A stretch of 64,000 nt of DNA from Peptococcus simiae (GTDB lineage Bacteria; Bacillota; Peptococcia; Peptococcales; Peptococcaceae), in NCBI RefSeq assembly GCF_046097595.1, contig NZ_JBJUVG010000001.1:186001-250000 (forward strand), given 5' to 3'. Under the pieces are notes generated by a model. It was given only the letters and a program-made list of their open reading frames with translations. It was not told the origin of the DNA and did no database searches. A program made the translations under genes and the position numbers. This document shows positions 32,982 through 43,099 of the stretch, in pieces (position 1 is the first letter of the stretch; every line of letters begins with the position of its first letter).

Positions 32982-35900
32982 TTGGGTAATATTAACCACG
33001 TTGATCACATTACCATCGGCTTGGCCAGCGCCGAAACCATTCGGGGCTGGTCCAGCGGCGAGGTCAAAAAACCGGAAACCATCAACTACCGGACCTTGAA
33101 GCCGGAGCGGGACGGTCTCTTTTGCGAGCGGATTTTTGGCCCTAAGAAGGACTGGGAGTGTAACTGCGGTAAATATAAGCGGATCAGATATAAAGGCGTT
33201 ATCTGTGACCGCTGCGGGGTAGAAGTGACCAAGTCATCTGTGCGGCGAGAACGCATGGGTCATATTGAACTGGCTGCCCCCTGTACTCATATCTGGTATT
33301 TCAAAGGGATCCCCAGCCGGATGGGCCTGGTCTTGAACATGAGCCCCCGCCAGCTGGAACGGGTCATCTACTTTGTCAGTTATATCGTCATTGACCCCGG
33401 TGATGAAGCCATCACCGGCTTACAAAAGTATCAAATTCTTTCCGAAGCGGAATACCGCAAGGCCCGCCAAGAGCACGGGATGAACTTCACCGCTGGCATT
33501 GGCGCCGAAGCGGTCAAGACCCTTTTGGAAGAAATCGACCTGGACCAGGTTTCTCAAGAGCTTCAGGAAGAAGTCCAGAACACCAGCGGCCAGCGCCAGG
33601 TTAAGGCCACCCGCCGGCTGGAAGTGGTTGAAGGGATGCGGGTATCCAAAAACAATCCGGCCTGGATGGTCCTGGATGTCCTACCCGTTATCCCGCCGGA
33701 CCTCCGTCCCATGGTTCAATTGGATGGCGGCCGCTTTGCCACCAGTGACTTAAACGACCTCTACCGCCGGGTTATCAACCGGAATAACCGGCTGAAACGC
33801 CTCCTGGACCTGGGCGCCCCGGATATCATTGTCCGCAATGAAAAACGGATGCTCCAGGAAGCCGTCGACGCCTTGATCGATAACGGCCGTCGCGGCCGGG
33901 CTGTCACCGGCCCGGGCAACCGCCCCTTAAAGAGCCTGTCCGATATGCTCAAGGGGAAACAGGGCCGCTTCCGGCAGAACCTCCTTGGGAAACGGGTCGA
34001 CTACTCCGGCCGGTCTGTTATTGTCGTTGGGCCGGAACTGAAGATGCACCAGTGTGGCCTGCCCAAGGAAATGGCTGTCGAGCTCTTCAAGCCCTTCGTT
34101 ATGCGGGAACTGGTAGAAGACGGGACCGCCCATAACGTTAAGTCCGCCAAGCGGATGGTGGAACGGTTGGACCCGGTCATCTGGGACGTCCTGGAAAAGG
34201 TCATCAGAGACCACCCGGTCCTTTTAAACCGGGCCCCGACTCTCCACCGCCTGGGGATCCAGGCCTTTGAACCGGTCCTAGTCGAAGGCCGGGCCTTAAA
34301 GCTCCACCCCCTGGCCTGTACCGCCTATAACGCTGACTTTGACGGGGACCAGATGGCTGTTCACGTGCCCCTGTCCACCGAAGCCCAGGCCGAAGCCCGT
34401 ATCCTCATGCTGGCGGCCAACAACATCTTAAACCCGAAAGACGGCCGCCCGGTCACCGTACCGACCCAGGACATGGTCTTGGGGAGCTACTACCTGACCA
34501 TCCTCCGGCCGGATGCCCCGGGGACCGGCAAGCGCTTTGCCAATGCCACCGAGGCTAAGCTGGCCTATGATGCCGGCGCCGTCCATATCCAGGCCCTCAT
34601 CAAGGTGCGGATGCCTGACGGCCGCATGGTCGAAACCAGCGTCGGCCGGCTCATCTTCAACCAGCCGATTCCGGATGAAGTGGGCTATATCAACGAAGTG
34701 GTTGGTAAAAAGCAACTCGGCAATATCGTCGACCGGTGTTTCCGCCGCCTAGGGGCCAGCAAAACCGCTGAAATGCTCGATGGAATCAAGAGCCAGGGCT
34801 ATAAGTACTCCACCCAGGCCGGGATTTCCATCGGTTACACAGATATCGTTATTCCGGATGAAAAACCCCTTTTATTGGCCGATGCCGATAAGGAAATCAG
34901 CCGGATTGAAACCAAGTTCCGCCGGGGGCTCATCACCGATGACGAACGCTACCAGCTGGTCATCGGCGTGTGGACCCGGGCAACCGATGCCATTGGGGAA
35001 GCCCTCCTGGCCAACTTGGACACCTTTAACCCCATCAACATGATGGCCACCTCCGGGGCCCGGGGGAACAACCAGCAGATCCGTCAGTTGGCCGGCATGC
35101 GGGGCCTCATGGCCGACCCTTCCGGGAAGACCATCGAAATGCCCATCAAGGCCAACTTCCGCGAAGGGCTCACCGTCCTGGAATACTTTATTTCCAGCCA
35201 CGGGGCCCGGAAGGGGCTGGCCGATACCGCCCTGCGGACCGCTGACTCCGGTTACCTGACCCGCCGCCTGGTTGACGTGGCCCAGGACGTTATCGTCCGG
35301 GAAATCGACTGCGGCACCGACCAGGGGCTGACCGTGCGGGCCATTATGAATGGGTCTGAAACCATTGAGCCCCTCTGGGAACGGATTGCCGGTCGGATCT
35401 TAGTGGACCCAGTCTGCCATCCGGAAACCGGCGAAGTCCTCGCTGAAGCCGGCGCCTACCTGAACGATGACGAAGCCAAGGCCATTGAAGCCGCCGGCGT
35501 CAAAGAAGTCGTCATCCGCAGCGCCCTGACCTGCCACAGCCGCCATGGGGTTTGCGCCCACTGCTACGGGCGGAACCTGGCCACCGGCCAAATGGTCGAT
35601 GTCGGGGAAGCCGTCGGTACCGTCGCTGCCCAATCCATCGGGGAACCGGGGACCCAGCTCACCATGCGGACCTTCCATACCGGGGGGATCGCCGGTGGGG
35701 ACATCACCCAGGGGTTACCCCGGGTTGAAGAACTCTTTGAAGCCCGGAAACCAAAAGGGGAAGCGGTTATCAGCCATGTGGACGGGACCGTTGAAATGGG
35801 CGAAAAAGATGGCCTGACCCTGGTCATGGTCCGGTCTGATGACGCCAAGGTCGATGAGTACAAGATTCCTTTCGGCGCCCACGTCCTAGTTGGCGAAGGG

Positions 35901-36557
35901 GACCAGGTCGTTGCCGGCCAAGTCCTGACGGAAGGGTCCATCAACCCCAAAGAACTCCTGAGCGTGACCGGCGAAATCAGCGTCCAGGAATACCTCTTGC
36001 AGGAAGTGCAAAAGGTCTACCGCCTGCAAGGGGTTGACATCAATGACAAGCACATTGAAGTCATGGTCCGCCAGATGATGCGGAAGGTCAAAATCGACGA
36101 TCCGGGCGACAGCCAATTCATTGCCGGTGCCCAGGTAGACATCATCGACTACTATGTGGCCAACCGCCAACTGCGGGAAGCAGGCAAGCAGGAAGCCCGT
36201 GGTGAAGTCCAGCTCTTAGGGATCACCAAGGCCGCCCTGGCCACAGAAAGCTTCTTGTCTGCCGCCTCCTTCCAGGAGACCACCAAGGTCCTGACCGATG
36301 CGGCCATCAAGGGCAAGAGCGACTCCCTGGTCGGTCTGAAAGAAAACGTCATCCTAGGGAAACTCATCCCGGCCGGGACCGGCATGCGCCACTACCGGAA
36401 AATCAGCCTCGTCGAGGATGAACCGGAAAATGTCTATGACCTGGAAGACGCAGAAGAAGGACCGGCTGTCGATGAAGACGCCCCGCAAGAGGCCGATGGC
36501 GGCAGCGAAGAAGCAGACCAAGAAGAGAAACCCAAGCAACCGCGTGTCTATATTTAA
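32982..36557 (+). CDS. rpoC: RNA polymerase beta-prime subunit
   Basis: 1191 aa. The N-terminal zinc site is CNCGKYKRIRYKGVICDRCG, and the catalytic NADFDGDQMAVHVPL loop binds the active-site Mg. The second zinc site is in TCHSRHGVCAHCYGRNL. TTG start with AAAGGAGC ahead. The acidic C-terminal tail ends KPKQPRVYI. The rplGB (L7Ae-like) gene often found after rpoC in Bacillota is absent. Confidence 0.98.
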   Translation: MGNINHVDHITIGLASAETIRGWSSGEVKKPETINYRTLKPERDGLFCERIFGPKKDWECNCGKYKRIRYKGVICDRCGVEVTKSSVRRERMGHIELAAPCTHIWYFKGIPSRMGLVLNMSPRQLERVIYFVSYIVIDPGDEAITGLQKYQILSEAEYRKARQEHGMNFTAGIGAEAVKTLLEEIDLDQVSQELQEEVQNTSGQRQVKATRRLEVVEGMRVSKNNPAWMVLDVLPVIPPDLRPMVQLDGGRFATSDLNDLYRRVINRNNRLKRLLDLGAPDIIVRNEKRMLQEAVDALIDNGRRGRAVTGPGNRPLKSLSDMLKGKQGRFRQNLLGKRVDYSGRSVIVVGPELKMHQCGLPKEMAVELFKPFVMRELVEDGTAHNVKSAKRMVERLDPVIWDVLEKVIRDHPVLLNRAPTLHRLGIQAFEPVLVEGRALKLHPLACTAYNADFDGDQMAVHVPLSTEAQAEARILMLAANNILNPKDGRPVTVPTQDMVLGSYYLTILRPDAPGTGKRFANATEAKLAYDAGAVHIQALIKVRMPDGRMVETSVGRLIFNQPIPDEVGYINEVVGKKQLGNIVDRCFRRLGASKTAEMLDGIKSQGYKYSTQAGISIGYTDIVIPDEKPLLLADADKEISRIETKFRRGLITDDERYQLVIGVWTRATDAIGEALLANLDTFNPINMMATSGARGNNQQIRQLAGMRGLMADPSGKTIEMPIKANFREGLTVLEYFISSHGARKGLADTALRTADSGYLTRRLVDVAQDVIVREIDCGTDQGLTVRAIMNGSETIEPLWERIAGRILVDPVCHPETGEVLAEAGAYLNDDEAKAIEAAGVKEVVIRSALTCHSRHGVCAHCYGRNLATGQMVDVGEAVGTVAAQSIGEPGTQLTMRTFHTGGIAGGDITQGLPRVEELFEARKPKGEAVISHVDGTVEMGEKDGLTLVMVRSDDAKVDEYKIPFGAHVLVGEGDQVVAGQVLTEGSINPKELLSVTGEISVQEYLLQEVQKVYRLQGVDINDKHIEVMVRQMMRKVKIDDPGDSQFIAGAQVDIIDYYVANRQLREAGKQEARGEVQLLGITKAALATESFLSAASFQETTKVLTDAAIKGKSDSLVGLKENVILGKLIPAGTGMRHYRKISLVEDEPENVYDLEDAEEGPAVDEDAPQEADGGSEEADQEEKPKQPRVYI

Positions 36558-36580
36558 TAAGAATAGAAACTGATCTATGG

Positions 36581-36609
36581 TTGACAAGGAAGCAGGGCCG
36601 TGCTATATT
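36581..36609 (+). promoter_or_regulatory. rpsL-rpsG-fusA-tuf promoter
   Basis: TTGACA (36581-36586), 17 bases, TATATT (36604-36609), in the rpoC-rpsL gap. Confidence 0.75.
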
Positions 36610-36616
36610 AATTTAG

Positions 36617-36706
36617 TGTCTGTGCATACACAAAGGTATGTGCAGGTGTGTATGTACGGGTGCAAAGCGCTCGCACGAATCAACTGAGCGCTGCACGGCG
36701 CTGCCG
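36617..36706 (+). promoter_or_regulatory. Structured rpsL leader
   Basis: After the promoter, TGTGCATAC-ACAAAG-GTATGTGCA can pair over nine positions. An AGCGCT pair (separated by about 20 bases) and GC-rich repeats follow before the rpsL ribosome site. It may be an autoregulatory leader. It matches no leader class I know. Confidence 0.4.
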
Positions 36707-36761
36707 TTTCCTTGGCCATTTGGCCATTGAGTCGGCCATATTCGAATAAGGAGGTGGCAGT

Positions 36762-37136
36762 ATGCCAACAATTAACCAGCTGGTGACCAAAGGACGTTCT
36801 TCCTCCAAGAAGAAATCCGGCGCTCCGGCATTACAAAACAACCCGCAAAAACGCGGTTTATGCACAAGAGTGTACACCACGACCCCGAAAAAACCGAACT
36901 CTGCCCTACGTAAAGTAGCCCGTGTTCGTTTAACCAATGGGACTGAAGTAACCGTTTACATCCCCGGTATTGGCCACAACTTACAAGAGCACTCCGTCGT
37001 TCTCGTACGTGGCGGTCGTGTGCGTGACCTTCCTGGTGTGCGTTACCACTTAGTCCGTGGGACTCTGGACGCTGCAGGGGTTAACGACCGTATGCAAGCC
37101 CGTTCCAAATACGGCACCAAACGCCCTAAAAAGTAA
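36762..37136 (+). CDS. rpsL: 30S ribosomal protein S12
   Basis: 124 aa decoding-centre protein. KKPNSALRKVARVRLTNG and RVRDLPGVRYH contain the streptomycin-associated lysine and loop, both wild-type in appearance. RBS AAGGAGGTGG. Confidence 0.98.
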   Translation: MPTINQLVTKGRSSSKKKSGAPALQNNPQKRGLCTRVYTTTPKKPNSALRKVARVRLTNGTEVTVYIPGIGHNLQEHSVVLVRGGRVRDLPGVRYHLVRGTLDAAGVNDRMQARSKYGTKRPKK

Positions 37137-37164
37137 GTCAGTAAATATTTGAAAGGAGGCCCCT

Positions 37165-37635
37165 ATGTCCAGAAGAGATCGTGCACCTAAACGTGACGTG
37201 TTACCTGATCCGATTTACGGCAGCAAACAAGTCACCAAATTAATCAACCAAGTCATGCTTGACGGTAAAAAAGGCACTGCTGAACGTATTGTTTACGATG
37301 CTTTCAAAACTGTAGCTGAAAAGACCGGCGAAGAAGCCATCGATGTTTTTGAAGAAGCCTTGAAAAATGTCATGCCTGTTCTTGAAGTTAAAGCCCGCCG
37401 TGTCGGTGGTGCCAACTACCAGGTACCGGTAGAAGTTCGTGCAGAACGTCGCCAAACCTTAGGTTTGCGGTGGCTGGTCACCTTTGCCCGTAAACGTGGC
37501 GAAAAAACCATGGACGAACGGTTAGCTAACGAATTAATGGATGCTGCAAACAGCACCGGCAATGCCGTTAAGAAAAAAGAAGAAGTCCACCGGATGGCTG
37601 AAGCCAATAAAGCTTTCGCTCACTATCGGTGGTAA
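37165..37635 (+). CDS. rpsG: 30S ribosomal protein S7
   Basis: 156 aa. Binds the 3' major domain of 16S rRNA. MSRRDRAPKRDVLPDPIYGS start and RRVGGANYQVPVEV are typical. RBS AAAGGAGG. Confidence 0.98.
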   Translation: MSRRDRAPKRDVLPDPIYGSKQVTKLINQVMLDGKKGTAERIVYDAFKTVAEKTGEEAIDVFEEALKNVMPVLEVKARRVGGANYQVPVEVRAERRQTLGLRWLVTFARKRGEKTMDERLANELMDAANSTGNAVKKKEEVHRMAEANKAFAHYRW

Positions 37636-37657
37636 TAATATAAAAGGAGGCAGCTAA

Positions 37658-39733
37658 GTGGGAAGAGATTTTTCGCTTCAAAACACCCGTAATATTGGTA
37701 TCATGGCTCACATTGATGCCGGTAAAACAACAACTTCCGAGCGTATCCTGTATTATACCGGTAAATCCCACAAAATCGGCGAAGTACATGACGGCGCAGC
37801 TACCATGGACTGGATGGAGCAAGAGCAGGAACGTGGTATTACCATAACCTCCGCTGCAACCACCACCACATGGCACGGAACCAGAATAAATATTATAGAC
37901 ACGCCAGGGCACGTTGATTTCACTGTTGAAGTTGAACGGTCCCTCCGTGTATTGGACAGCGCTGTAGCCGTATTCTGTGCTGTGGCCGGTGTACAGCCTC
38001 AGTCTGAAACCGTATGGCGTCAAGCTGTGCGCTACGGCGTACCGCGGATTGCCTTCGTCAATAAGATGGACCGGACCGGCGCCAACTTCTTAAATGTTGT
38101 TGGTCAGCTGAAAGACCGGTTAGGCGCTAACGCTATTGCTGTCCAGCTGCCGATCGGTGCTGAAGACCACTTTGACGGCTTAGTCGACCTGGTCGAAATG
38201 AAAGCCTATAAGTTCCTCGATAGCAAAGAGTTAGTCAACTATGAAGAAATCGACATCCCGGCTGATATGGCTGACCAAGTTGAAGAATACCGTGCAGCTA
38301 TGTTGGATAGTATCGCTGAAACGGATGAAGACTTCATGGAAAAATACCTTGAAGGGGAAGATATCTCCGTCAAGGATATTAAAAAAGCCCTGCGGAAAGC
38401 CACCATCGCCAACGAAGCCGTTCCTGTATTCTGCGGGTCCGCCTTCAAGAACAAGGGGATCCAGTTCCTCTTAAACGGCGTTGTGGATTACGCTCCGGCC
38501 CCGACCGACATCCCCTCCATTGACGGGGTTCTGCCGGACGGCACCGAAGCTTCCCGTCATGCCAGTGACGAGGAACCCTTCTCCGCCCTGGCCTTTAAAG
38601 TCATGACCGACCCCTATGTCGGTAAACTTTCCTTCTTCCGGGTTTACTCCGGGACCTTAAAGAGCGGGAGCTACGTTTACAACTCCACCAAGGGTAAACG
38701 TGAACGTATCGGCCGTATCCTCTTAATGCACTCCAACAGCCGGACTGAAATCGATGAAGTCTTCGCTGGCGACATCGCCGCTGCTGTTGGTTTAAAAGAT
38801 ACCGGCACAGGGGACACCCTCTGCGATGAAAAGGATGAAATCATCCTCGAAAGCATGGAATTCCCGGATCCGGTTATCTCCATCGCCATTGAACCTGCTT
38901 CCAAAGGGGATCAGGATAAAATGGGTCTGGCCTTAGCCAAACTGGCTGAAGAAGACCCGACCTTCAAAACCTACACCGATGAAGAAACCGGCCAAACCAT
39001 TATCAGTGGGATGGGCGAGTTACACTTAGACATCATCGTTGACCGTCTGAAACGTGAATTCCATGTTGAAGCCAATGTAGGTAAACCCATGGTTTCCTAT
39101 AAAGAAACCATCCGTAAGAAAGTCGAAGCAGAAGGTAAGTTCGTTCGTCAGTCCGGTGGTCGTGGTCAATACGGTCACGCTGTCATCGAACTCGAACCCC
39201 TTGAACCCGGTTCCGGCTTCCAGTTTGAAAGTAAGATCGTCGGTGGGGCAGTCCCCAAAGAATACGTCGGTCCGATTGAAAACGGGATCAAAGAAGCTAT
39301 GGAAAACGGGGTCTTGGCTGGCTACGATATGGTTGACATCAAGGCAACCTTAATCGACGGCTCTTACCACGACGTTGACTCTTCTGAAATGGCCTTTAAA
39401 GTGGCTGGCTCCATGGCCTTCAAAAACGCAGCTGAAAAAGCAAACCCGGTCATCTTAGAGCCGGTGATGAAAATTGAAATCACTGTTCCGGATGAATACA
39501 TGGGCGACGTTATGGGTGACCTCAACGGTCGCCGCGGCCGGATTGAAGGGATGGAAGCCCAAGGGAACACCCAGGTCATCCATGGTTTCGTTCCCCTGTC
39601 TGAAATGTTCGGTTATGCAACCGACTTACGTTCCAGAACCCAGGGCCGTGGTCTTTACAGCATGCAAAGTGACCACTTTGAAGAAGTCCCCAAATCCATT
39701 GCTGAAGAAATCATTGCCAAGCGCAAAGGTTAA
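37658..39733 (+). CDS. fusA: Elongation factor G
   Basis: 691-aa translocation GTPase. P-loop AHIDAGKTTTSERILYYTG, switch II DTPGHVDFTVEVERSLRVLD, NKMDRTGA. GTG start after AAAGGAGG. Typical domain set through the C-terminal EF-G IV/V region (GQYGHAVIELEP, GRRGRIEGM). Confidence 0.98.
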   Translation: MGRDFSLQNTRNIGIMAHIDAGKTTTSERILYYTGKSHKIGEVHDGAATMDWMEQEQERGITITSAATTTTWHGTRINIIDTPGHVDFTVEVERSLRVLDSAVAVFCAVAGVQPQSETVWRQAVRYGVPRIAFVNKMDRTGANFLNVVGQLKDRLGANAIAVQLPIGAEDHFDGLVDLVEMKAYKFLDSKELVNYEEIDIPADMADQVEEYRAAMLDSIAETDEDFMEKYLEGEDISVKDIKKALRKATIANEAVPVFCGSAFKNKGIQFLLNGVVDYAPAPTDIPSIDGVLPDGTEASRHASDEEPFSALAFKVMTDPYVGKLSFFRVYSGTLKSGSYVYNSTKGKRERIGRILLMHSNSRTEIDEVFAGDIAAAVGLKDTGTGDTLCDEKDEIILESMEFPDPVISIAIEPASKGDQDKMGLALAKLAEEDPTFKTYTDEETGQTIISGMGELHLDIIVDRLKREFHVEANVGKPMVSYKETIRKKVEAEGKFVRQSGGRGQYGHAVIELEPLEPGSGFQFESKIVGGAVPKEYVGPIENGIKEAMENGVLAGYDMVDIKATLIDGSYHDVDSSEMAFKVAGSMAFKNAAEKANPVILEPVMKIEITVPDEYMGDVMGDLNGRRGRIEGMEAQGNTQVIHGFVPLSEMFGYATDLRSRTQGRGLYSMQSDHFEEVPKSIAEEIIAKRKG

Positions 39734-39757
39734 TTTTTAAAATAGGAGGCTAACATC

Positions 39758-40948
39758 ATGGCAAAAGAAAAATTTGAACGTACAAAACCGCACGTTAACA
39801 TTGGTACCATCGGTCACGTTGACCATGGTAAAACCACCACCACTGCAGCCATTACCGCTGTACTGGCCCAAGAAGGTAAAGCCAAAGCCAACAAATTCGA
39901 CGAAATTGACAAAGCACCGGAAGAACGTGAACGTGGTATTACCATCAACACCTCCCACGTAGAATACGAAACCGACGCTCGTCACTACGCCCACGTTGAC
40001 TGCCCGGGCCACGCCGACTATGTTAAAAACATGATCACCGGTGCAGCCCAAATGGACGGCGCCATCCTGGTTGTATCCGCAGCCGACGGCCCCATGCCGC
40101 AGACCCGTGAACACATCCTCCTGGCCCGCCAGGTAGGCGTTCCCTACATCGTCGTATTCATGAACAAATGCGACCTCGTAGACGACGAAGAACTGCTCGA
40201 ACTCGTCGAAATGGAAATTCGCGAACTCTTAAGCGAATACGACTTCCCCGGCGACGACATCCCCGTCATTCGCGGCAGCGGCTACCAAGCCCTCCAAGAC
40301 CCGAGCGGTCCCTGGGCAGAAAACATCAAAGAACTCATGCAAGCCGTAGACGACTACATCCCCACCCCGGAACGGGACAAAGACAAACCCTTCCTCATGC
40401 CCGTCGAAGACGTTTTCTCCATCACCGGTCGTGGTACCGTCGCCACCGGTCGTGTAGAACGTGGTGAACTGAAAATCGGCGACGAATTAGAAATCGTCGG
40501 CATCACCGAAGAAACCAAGAAAACCGTCTGCACCGGCGTAGAAATGTTCCGTAAACAACTCGACTACGCAGAAGCCGGCGACAACATCGGCGCCCTTCTC
40601 CGTGGTATCGACAAAGACCAAATCGAACGTGGGCAAGTATTAGCCAAACCCGGCACCATCACCCCCCACACCAAATTCGAATGTGAAGTCTACGTCCTGA
40701 CCAAAGAAGAAGGCGGCCGTCATAAGCCCTTCTTCGACGGCTACCGTCCCCAATTCTACTTCCGCACCACCGACGTCACCGGCGTCATCGAACTGCCGGA
40801 AGGCACCGAAATGGTTATGCCCGGCGACAACGTCAAAATGGCAGTAGAACTCATCAGCCCCATCGCCATGGAAGAAGGCCTCCGTTTCGCTATCCGCGAA
40901 GGTGGCCACACCGTAGGCGCCGGCGTTGTATCTAAAATCGACAAGTAA
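39758..40948 (+). CDS. tuf: Elongation factor Tu
   Basis: 396 aa. GHVDHGKTTTTAAIT P-loop, DCPGHADYVKNMITG, NKCDLVDDEELLELVEMEIR, C-terminal GGHTVGAGVVSKI. Third-codon positions become strongly C-biased after about 40150, consistent with selection for high expression. Confidence 0.98.
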   Translation: MAKEKFERTKPHVNIGTIGHVDHGKTTTTAAITAVLAQEGKAKANKFDEIDKAPEERERGITINTSHVEYETDARHYAHVDCPGHADYVKNMITGAAQMDGAILVVSAADGPMPQTREHILLARQVGVPYIVVFMNKCDLVDDEELLELVEMEIRELLSEYDFPGDDIPVIRGSGYQALQDPSGPWAENIKELMQAVDDYIPTPERDKDKPFLMPVEDVFSITGRGTVATGRVERGELKIGDELEIVGITEETKKTVCTGVEMFRKQLDYAEAGDNIGALLRGIDKDQIERGQVLAKPGTITPHTKFECEVYVLTKEEGGRHKPFFDGYRPQFYFRTTDVTGVIELPEGTEMVMPGDNVKMAVELISPIAMEEGLRFAIREGGHTVGAGVVSKIDK

Positions 40949-40960
40949 GTTCAATCCAAG

Positions 40961-40990
40961 AGAGCAAGGCCTCGGGCCTTGCTCTTTTTT
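40961..40990 (+). terminator. tuf terminator
   Basis: AGAGCAAGGC ... GCCTTGCTCT followed by six T. Confidence 0.85.
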
Positions 40991-41006
40991 GTTTTAGGGC
41001 GGTACA

Positions 41007-41057
41007 GAAAAAGCCCCTGTATCCAGGTAGCTAGGCCTGGGTACAGGGGCTTTTTTA
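41007..41057. terminator. Bidirectional terminator between tuf and DUF4127 gene
   Basis: AAAAAGCCCCTGTA-CCAGG ... CCTGG-TACAGGGGCTTTTTT, with A-run and T-run on opposite sides so it works on both strands. Confidence 0.85.
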
Positions 41058-41112
41058 GTATTGAGTTTTTCACTTAGAAGGGCTTCCTTCATTAATATAA
41101 AGATAGGATGGG

Positions 41113-42525
41113 TCAGCCCTGAGCCTCTTCCCGGTAGCCGACCTCAAAGGCCCGGTTCCAGGGGAAATAGAGCCGGCTATCGGTCGGGACAGCCAGGTCG
41201 GCCTTGTAGGCGGTAAAGGCCTGGTTCAGGTCTTCTTCACAGGCCTTCCGGGCCTGGATGCTGGTGAATTCATCATAGGCATCGATGAGATCCTTGGCCC
41301 GCCAGCTTTTTTTGAGGCTGGGGGCTAGCTGGGCCAGGTAGACCTGGTCGATGCTTAGGCGGAGCCGGTGGTAGGCAGCCAGGTCTTCCTGGGCCCCGCC
41401 GGTTTCTTCGATTCGCAGGGCGGCCAGGGCGGTGCCGATGGCATTGGCAGAGGTATTCCAGCCACTGTAGCCGATGCTATTGGCTGCCGGCTTGGCCACC
41501 AGGGACCAGATGCTGGCATCGCCGGCGTTGGCCTTGGCCACATCAGCAATGACATAGGGGTCATCCCCCAGGCTGGCGATGACCGCCTCCAGGGCACCGG
41601 GATTATTGGCGGCATTATGGATGACCAAGTGGCAGTCGGCTTGGGGGTCCAGGGTGAAGTTTAAAAAGGCGCATTTTTCTCGGACTGTCCGGTCCAGGGC
41701 CTGGCCCTCGTACTGGGGAACCCGGTCGCTGGTGGCCGGGTCGGTATAGTGGATGGCCAGGGGGACCCGCTTCCGCCCTTCGGCCATGAGCATGGCGGCG
41801 GTTTCATCGGCCCCGTTGATGTGCTGGTCCAGGTGGCTATGGCGGAGGACCTGGCGGGGGAGACAGTAGGGGGCATTGTCGTCCAGGGCTACGAGGTAGC
41901 GGTCAATCTGTCCGGCCTGCTGGCGGGCCTGGAGGGCTTCGATGAGGGCCTCGGTTTGCTTAAAGAGGCTTTCATACCGGCTGGCCACATGGCGGGGGAG
42001 GTCCGCCGGCGGCGCCGGCGCGGGCTCGCCTTTTCGGTCGGCCCGGTCACAATTGGCTCCCCAGCTCAGCAGGGCCTGGCTGTAGGGGCCCAGGACCGGG
42101 TCCTGGCGGGATGGCAGGGACCTGGGAATAACAGTGATGAGGGTCAGCTTGACCTCTTCATGGTCAGCGATGAACCGGTCCAGCCGGTCTAAAAAGGCGG
42201 CCAGGGCATAGGTGTCCGGGTCTCGGGAGGCCATGAGGCCTCCGTTTAAAAGCATGTTGGTATATATAATGATATTTTCCCGGTCGCTGGCCCGGTCTTC
42301 CAGCCACTGCCAGAGGTAGGACGTATCCGCCGGGCTGGTCAGGTCATCCAGGCCCAGGTCCGGGTAAGAGAGGTCCTTTTCTGCAGCCTGGGCGAGCAGG
42401 GCGACTTCATCGGTATTACAGGGCCGGCTGTCTAAGGGAATGAGCAGGGTGGGGACGCTTTGCCAGGCACAACCTGTCGCCAGGAGCGACAGGAGGAGGC
42501 AGAGGCAGGCGGCTTTTTTTAACAT
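41113..42525 (-). CDS. DUF4127 family lipoprotein
   Basis: 470 aa. Signal peptide with lipobox LLATGC (Cys 19). DUF4127 hallmarks: LIPLDSRPCNTDEV at the start of the mature domain, ALDDNAPYC, and YSGWNTSANAIGTALA. The family is a predicted extracellular enzyme of unknown substrate; the Asp-containing motifs suggest hydrolase chemistry, but this is inference. It faces the opposite direction to its neighbours and separates tuf from rpsJ. Confidence 0.82.
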   Translation of the reverse strand: MLKKAACLCLLLSLLATGCAWQSVPTLLIPLDSRPCNTDEVALLAQAAEKDLSYPDLGLDDLTSPADTSYLWQWLEDRASDRENIIIYTNMLLNGGLMASRDPDTYALAAFLDRLDRFIADHEEVKLTLITVIPRSLPSRQDPVLGPYSQALLSWGANCDRADRKGEPAPAPPADLPRHVASRYESLFKQTEALIEALQARQQAGQIDRYLVALDDNAPYCLPRQVLRHSHLDQHINGADETAAMLMAEGRKRVPLAIHYTDPATSDRVPQYEGQALDRTVREKCAFLNFTLDPQADCHLVIHNAANNPGALEAVIASLGDDPYVIADVAKANAGDASIWSLVAKPAANSIGYSGWNTSANAIGTALAALRIEETGGAQEDLAAYHRLRLSIDQVYLAQLAPSLKKSWRAKDLIDAYDEFTSIQARKACEEDLNQAFTAYKADLAVPTDSRLYFPWNRAFEVGYREEAQG

Positions 42526-42552
42526 AGTAGGGCGTCTCCTTCATGGGCTATC

Positions 42553-42582
42553 TTGACAAATAAAATTCAGTCAGGCTATAGT
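42553..42582 (+). promoter_or_regulatory. Promoter of cupin gene
   Basis: TTGACA (42553-42558), 18 bases, TATAGT (42577-42582), about 60 bases before the ATG. Confidence 0.6.
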
Positions 42583-42643
42583 AATTATAGCATGCTGGGT
42601 CATGAAGACCTAGACCATAGCTGGCTAAGGAGGAGGCAAAAAA

Positions 42644-43003
42644 ATGATTATTCAAGATAAGGATATGCAGCGGGAAGTCCGCACCGAATGTTTTGGTGGC
42701 CAAGGGAACGTGGAATTCAAATTCCTCATTCCGCCGGAAAAATTAAAGGGAGAGGCCAAGATGTTTAACGTCCTCACCTTCGAACCGGGTGCTTCTCTGG
42801 GGCTCCATGACCACACCGATAATTTTGAACTCTACTATATCTTGGAAGGCACCGCCCATGTCGATGACAATGGGACCCCGGTCGATGTCGGCCCGGGAGA
42901 CCTCATCTACACCGCTGATGGGGCCAAGCACTCCATTACAGCCACCGGCGACAAGCCTATGAAGATGATTGCTACGGTTATTTTTGAAAATAAAGGCGAA
43001 TAA
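42644..43003 (+). CDS. Cupin domain protein
   Basis: 119-aa single cupin barrel. Motif 1 is PGASLGLHDHTDNFELYYIL with two His and a Glu as metal ligands, and motif 2 is PGDLIYTADGAKHSI with the last His. Probably metal-binding, binding or isomerising a small ligand; substrate unknown. RBS AAGGAGGAGG. Monocistronic. Confidence 0.85.
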   Translation: MIIQDKDMQREVRTECFGGQGNVEFKFLIPPEKLKGEAKMFNVLTFEPGASLGLHDHTDNFELYYILEGTAHVDDNGTPVDVGPGDLIYTADGAKHSITATGDKPMKMIATVIFENKGE

Positions 43004-43026
43004 AAGGCCTTAGCAGGCTTTGCCAC

Positions 43027-43068
43027 CAGCGTCTGCCCTTAATGTATCAAGGCAGGCGCTGTTTTTTT
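43027..43068 (+). terminator. Cupin gene terminator
   Basis: CAGCGTCTGCC ... GGCAGGCGCTG hairpin followed by seven T. Confidence 0.8.
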
Positions 43069-43099
43069 GTAAAAAAATAGCTAAAAACCATAAAAATCC

